Assembly (NCBI GenBank): GCA_040756085.1
Contig: JBFMAE010000020.1
Location: 1 to 7,290, forward strand
Reading direction: 5' to 3'
DNA from: JBFMAE01 sp040756085
GTDB taxonomy: Bacteria > Desulfobacterota > BSN033 > UBA1163
DNA length: 7,290 bases
The translations under genes and the position numbers were made by a program. The notes under the pieces were generated by a model. That model ran no database searches. It was given only the letters and a program-made list of their open reading frames with translations, and had not been told where the DNA came from. Positions 4,786-7,290 of this stretch are shown one piece after another. Every line of letters starts with the position of its first letter. The stretch's first letter is position 1.

Positions 4786-6312
4786 ATGAAGCTTCAGACA
4801 GAGGTGTTGATTGTTGGGGGCGGTGCGACAGGAGTTGGGATTGCAAGGGATTTATCGTTCAGAAGGATCCCTTCTATTTTGATTGAAAAAGGAGATTTTG
4901 CCTCCGGTGCCTCGGGGCGAAATCATGGGCTCTTTCACAGTGGGGGAAGATATGCTGTCTCTGACCCCGAAACGTCTCGTGAATGCATCGCTGAGAATAG
5001 GATTCTCAGAAAGATTGCACCCCATTGTATTGAAGAAACAGATGGTCTTTTCATCTCTCTTCCTGAGGACGGTCTTGATTTCAGGGGGAAATTTCTTCGA
5101 GCCTGTGAAGGGGTGGGAATTCAAACTACCCTTTTGTCTCGGGATGAAACCCTCGAATTGGAGCCTGAACTCAATCCCGATCTCCTCGGTGCTGTGAAGG
5201 TCCCCGATGGGGCGATTGATCCATTTGTCTTAGTTTTAGAAAATGCCAAAGATGCGGAAAAACATGGAACAAAAATCCTTCTCCATACAGAAATTACCTC
5301 TCTCATTCTGGATAGGGATAATGTAAAAGGGGCGAGGGTAAAAGATCTCCTCCTAGGCGAAGAATATTCTATTGAGGCCTCCTATATCATCAATGCCACA
5401 GGAGCCTGGGCGAACCAATTCCTGAAGCTCGCCGGCCTTCGTATCGACATGGCTCTCTCTAAGGGATCTATGCTGATCACCAACCAGAGGCTGAGTCACA
5501 GCGTCGTCAATCGTTGTAGACCTGCTTCAGATGGCGACATCATCGTCCCAAATCATACGGTATCCATCCTGGGAACTACATCCATTCGTTTGGAAGAGGT
5601 TGAAAATTTTGAGGTGACTCCTCACGAGGTCTCCCTCTTAATTCAGGAAGCATCGAAGTTGATCCCTGCCATCCAGGAGGCTAGATTTATCCGGGCTTAT
5701 GCAGGCATCAGGCCTTTATTCCAATCCGAAGAAAAAGGGAATGACCGTGCTATCAGCCGAGGATTTGTCCTCATTGACCATGGGAAAAGAGATGGAATAC
5801 AAAATCTGATCACCATCACGGGTGGGAAATTGGTGACCTATCGGTTGATGGCAGAAAGAACTTCTGACCTTGTCTGTCAGAAAATGGGGGTTAATGTTTC
5901 CTGTTCGACCCATCTTAAACCCCTTCCAAGTGCAGGCAGGCCTTCCGGGCTGAAAGACCGATTGAAAAAGATGAGTCAGTCTGTTTCTGCTGGGAATAAA
6001 GAGATCCTATGTGATTGTGAGTTGATCGGAAGGGAAGAAGTTGAAGAGTTTTTAGAGGAAGGGAATTTAAGAAACCTCCAGGATATTCTTCATCGAACAC
6101 GTCTCGCCAAAGGGACATGCCAAGGAGGGTTCTGTGTCTATCGTCTCCTCGGGGTCCTACACGATTTGAAAAATGCAAAGGGAGAATCCAATAAGATATT
6201 GAAGGAGTTCCTCGAGGAGAGATGGAAGGGAATCCGGCCGGTTCTCTGGGGAATATCTCTCAAAGAGGAAGAGTTGATCGAATCGATTTACAAGGGAATC
6301 TTTAATTTTTAG
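4786..6312 (+). CDS. glpA: Anaerobic glycerol-3-phosphate dehydrogenase subunit A
   Basis: GlpA oxidises sn-glycerol-3-phosphate to dihydroxyacetone phosphate with FAD. In the GlpABC complex, electrons pass through GlpB/GlpC to quinones at the cytoplasmic membrane. The 508-residue protein opens with the dinucleotide-binding motif GGGATGVG (11-18) and E34 for the adenosine ribose. GRNHGLFHSGGRY (44-56) follows, then INATGAWA (202-209), RAYAGIRPL (303-311) and ITGGKLVTYRLMAE (344-357), all typical of FAD-dependent G3P dehydrogenases. The C-terminal part has CDC (C409, C411) and GTCQGGFC (C445, C450), the cysteine pattern of a BFD-like [2Fe-2S] domain; that domain is a mark of GlpA over aerobic GlpD. 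It is somewhat shorter than the roughly 540-residue E. coli protein. The ATG has only a weak AAGAG site. glpB follows 88 bp later, which supports the identification. Confidence 0.93.
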   Translation: MKLQTEVLIVGGGATGVGIARDLSFRRIPSILIEKGDFASGASGRNHGLFHSGGRYAVSDPETSRECIAENRILRKIAPHCIEETDGLFISLPEDGLDFRGKFLRACEGVGIQTTLLSRDETLELEPELNPDLLGAVKVPDGAIDPFVLVLENAKDAEKHGTKILLHTEITSLILDRDNVKGARVKDLLLGEEYSIEASYIINATGAWANQFLKLAGLRIDMALSKGSMLITNQRLSHSVVNRCRPASDGDIIVPNHTVSILGTTSIRLEEVENFEVTPHEVSLLIQEASKLIPAIQEARFIRAYAGIRPLFQSEEKGNDRAISRGFVLIDHGKRDGIQNLITITGGKLVTYRLMAERTSDLVCQKMGVNVSCSTHLKPLPSAGRPSGLKDRLKKMSQSVSAGNKEILCDCELIGREEVEEFLEEGNLRNLQDILHRTRLAKGTCQGGFCVYRLLGVLHDLKNAKGESNKILKEFLEERWKGIRPVLWGISLKEEELIESIYKGIFNF

Positions 6313-6327
6313 GGGCCAAGGGATCCA

Positions 6328-6392
6328 GGGGTCAAGGATTCCAGTGAAATACTCTTGACCCCTTGAACCCTCGAATCCTTGAACCCTCTATT
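6328..6392. repeat. Repeat filling the glpA-glpB spacer
   Basis: GGGGTCAAG (6328-6336) is inverted at 6354-6362 (CTTGACCCC). This is followed by two 16-bp units, CCTTGAACCCTCGAAT (6361-6376) and CCTTGAACCCTCTATT (6377-6392). The element occupies nearly all of the 88-bp gap and leaves glpB without a clear ribosome site. The hairpin may stabilise the upstream message or reduce glpB expression; it has no T run. Confidence 0.55.
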
Positions 6393-6400
6393 AAAAAGCT

Positions 6401-7290
6401 ATGCACTACGATCTGATCGTTATAGGGATGGGTCTTTCCGGTCTGATGGCTGCCAAAACGGCTGCTGAGATGGGGAAGAAGATTCTCATCGTCGGAAAGG
6501 GGATGGGATCTCTCTATCTCTTCACAAATACGATCGATGTTCTGGGAACCGTTCCAAAAGGAACGGGGTTGAGTGATGGCTTTTCCCAATGGTTGAAGGA
6601 TCATCCCCAACACCCTTATTCAAAAATGGGGTGGGAAAGGATGGAAAAAGCCCTTTCTTCTTTCAATTCTTTATTTCCGCCTCCTTACTCTTTTCAAACG
6701 GTTGGCAATGGAAATTGCCTCATTCCTACAGGTGCGGGAACACTTCGATCCACCTATCTCATCCCAAACACCATGGTGGCCGGGGCCTCTCTCAAAGAAA
6801 GGGAGGGGCTCATCGTCGGGTTTAAAGGTTTCAAGGATTTCTATGCCCATTATGTCGCCGACCAGCTAAACTGCCGGGGAGTGACCCTCTCCCTCCCTGA
6901 AATCCTCACACGGGAGATCACCGCCACTGCCCTTGCAAGACTACTTGAGAAAAAATCGGTCAGACAGACAATCGGTACGGAAATCAGGAAACATCTCAAC
7001 AGTGAAACACGGATTGGCCTTCCCGCAATTTTAGGAATTCAAGATCCCTCTACTGTAAAAAAAGACCTTGAGGAGATGATCCGGGCTGAGGTCTTTGAAA
7101 TTCCCACCCTTCCTCCTTCCATCCCGGGGATAAGGATCTTCAACCGTTTTAAAGAATACCTCATCCAGAGAGGGGTTACTTTCCTCTCAGGTTATTCTGT
7201 TTCAAAAGCGATTTTGAAAGGAAAGAAATGTGAGAGCGTAGAAGTGCTCCATCCGCCCACTTCGACTCCTCACTCATCGGATCGCTATAT
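6401..7290 (+). CDS. glpB: Anaerobic glycerol-3-phosphate dehydrogenase subunit B (3' end outside window)
   Basis: GlpB is the second flavoprotein of the anaerobic G3P dehydrogenase; it carries electrons from GlpA toward the iron-sulfur membrane subunit GlpC. The frame runs open from 6401 to the window edge, giving 296 codons of an expected 420 or so. It begins MHYDLIVIGMGLSGLMAAK with the nucleotide-binding GxGxxG at residues 9-14. HPYSKMG at 71-77, GTLRST at 113-118 and IPTLPPSIPGIR at 234-245 agree closely with matching blocks in E. coli GlpB (HPYSLLG, GTLRSTWL, LPTLPPSVLGIR). No frameshift is seen. The ATG at 6401 is the natural start because the flavin motif begins a few residues on, though no strong ribosome site precedes it. 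A following glpC would be expected beyond the window. Confidence 0.9.
   Translation, partial: MHYDLIVIGMGLSGLMAAKTAAEMGKKILIVGKGMGSLYLFTNTIDVLGTVPKGTGLSDGFSQWLKDHPQHPYSKMGWERMEKALSSFNSLFPPPYSFQTVGNGNCLIPTGAGTLRSTYLIPNTMVAGASLKEREGLIVGFKGFKDFYAHYVADQLNCRGVTLSLPEILTREITATALARLLEKKSVRQTIGTEIRKHLNSETRIGLPAILGIQDPSTVKKDLEEMIRAEVFEIPTLPPSIPGIRIFNRFKEYLIQRGVTFLSGYSVSKAILKGKKCESVEVLHPPTSTPHSSDRY

Noticed and set aside
4786..6312. Aerobic glycerol-3-phosphate dehydrogenase GlpD as an alternative
   Set aside because: The C-terminal cysteine pattern of a BFD-like domain and the following glpB favour GlpA.

Overview
The window comes from a bacterial chromosome and carries five protein genes, one of them cut by the right edge, separated by long repeat-rich spacers. 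I did not find an obviously new system. The unexplained material lies between the genes.

Organism. Base composition looks moderate. An anaerobic-type glycerol-3-phosphate dehydrogenase (GlpA/GlpB) suggests an anaerobic or facultative bacterium. GMP synthase is present as a stand-alone synthetase subunit, and there is a DUF151 nuclease-like protein. Several spacers hold short palindromic repeats of kinds I associate with uncultivated Desulfobacterota/Nitrospirota-like genomes. That placement is inference from gene content and style, with low confidence.

Layout. Positions 1-207 hold a series of hairpins and a dispersed palindrome but no gene. Reading leftward on the minus strand are a PAS histidine kinase (3591-2491), a DUF151 bifunctional-nuclease family protein (1742-1257) and the ATP-pyrophosphatase subunit of GMP synthase (1146-208). 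The last two are 110 bp apart and could be co-transcribed. A spacer of about 750 bp (1743-2490) separates the kinase from DUF151. It holds several inverted repeats, a good sigma70-like promoter facing DUF151 about 440 nt upstream of it, and a terminator-like hairpin facing the other way.

Positions 3592-4013 form a divergent control region. It has one promoter for the kinase, followed by two overlapping 16-bp palindromes in its presumed leader, and one promoter for the rightward genes. Reading rightward are a PhoU-like DUF47 protein (4014-4628, TTG start), glpA (4786-6312) and glpB (6401 to the window edge). The spacers between these three are filled with 16-bp-period repeats.

How the genes work together. 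GlpA and GlpB form the anaerobic glycerol-3-phosphate dehydrogenase, which normally docks to the membrane subunit GlpC; glpC would be expected just beyond the window. DUF47 proteins usually accompany Pit phosphate permeases, but no permease is seen here. The kinase has no adjacent response regulator. GMP synthase subunit B needs a glutamine amidotransferase subunit that is not in the window.
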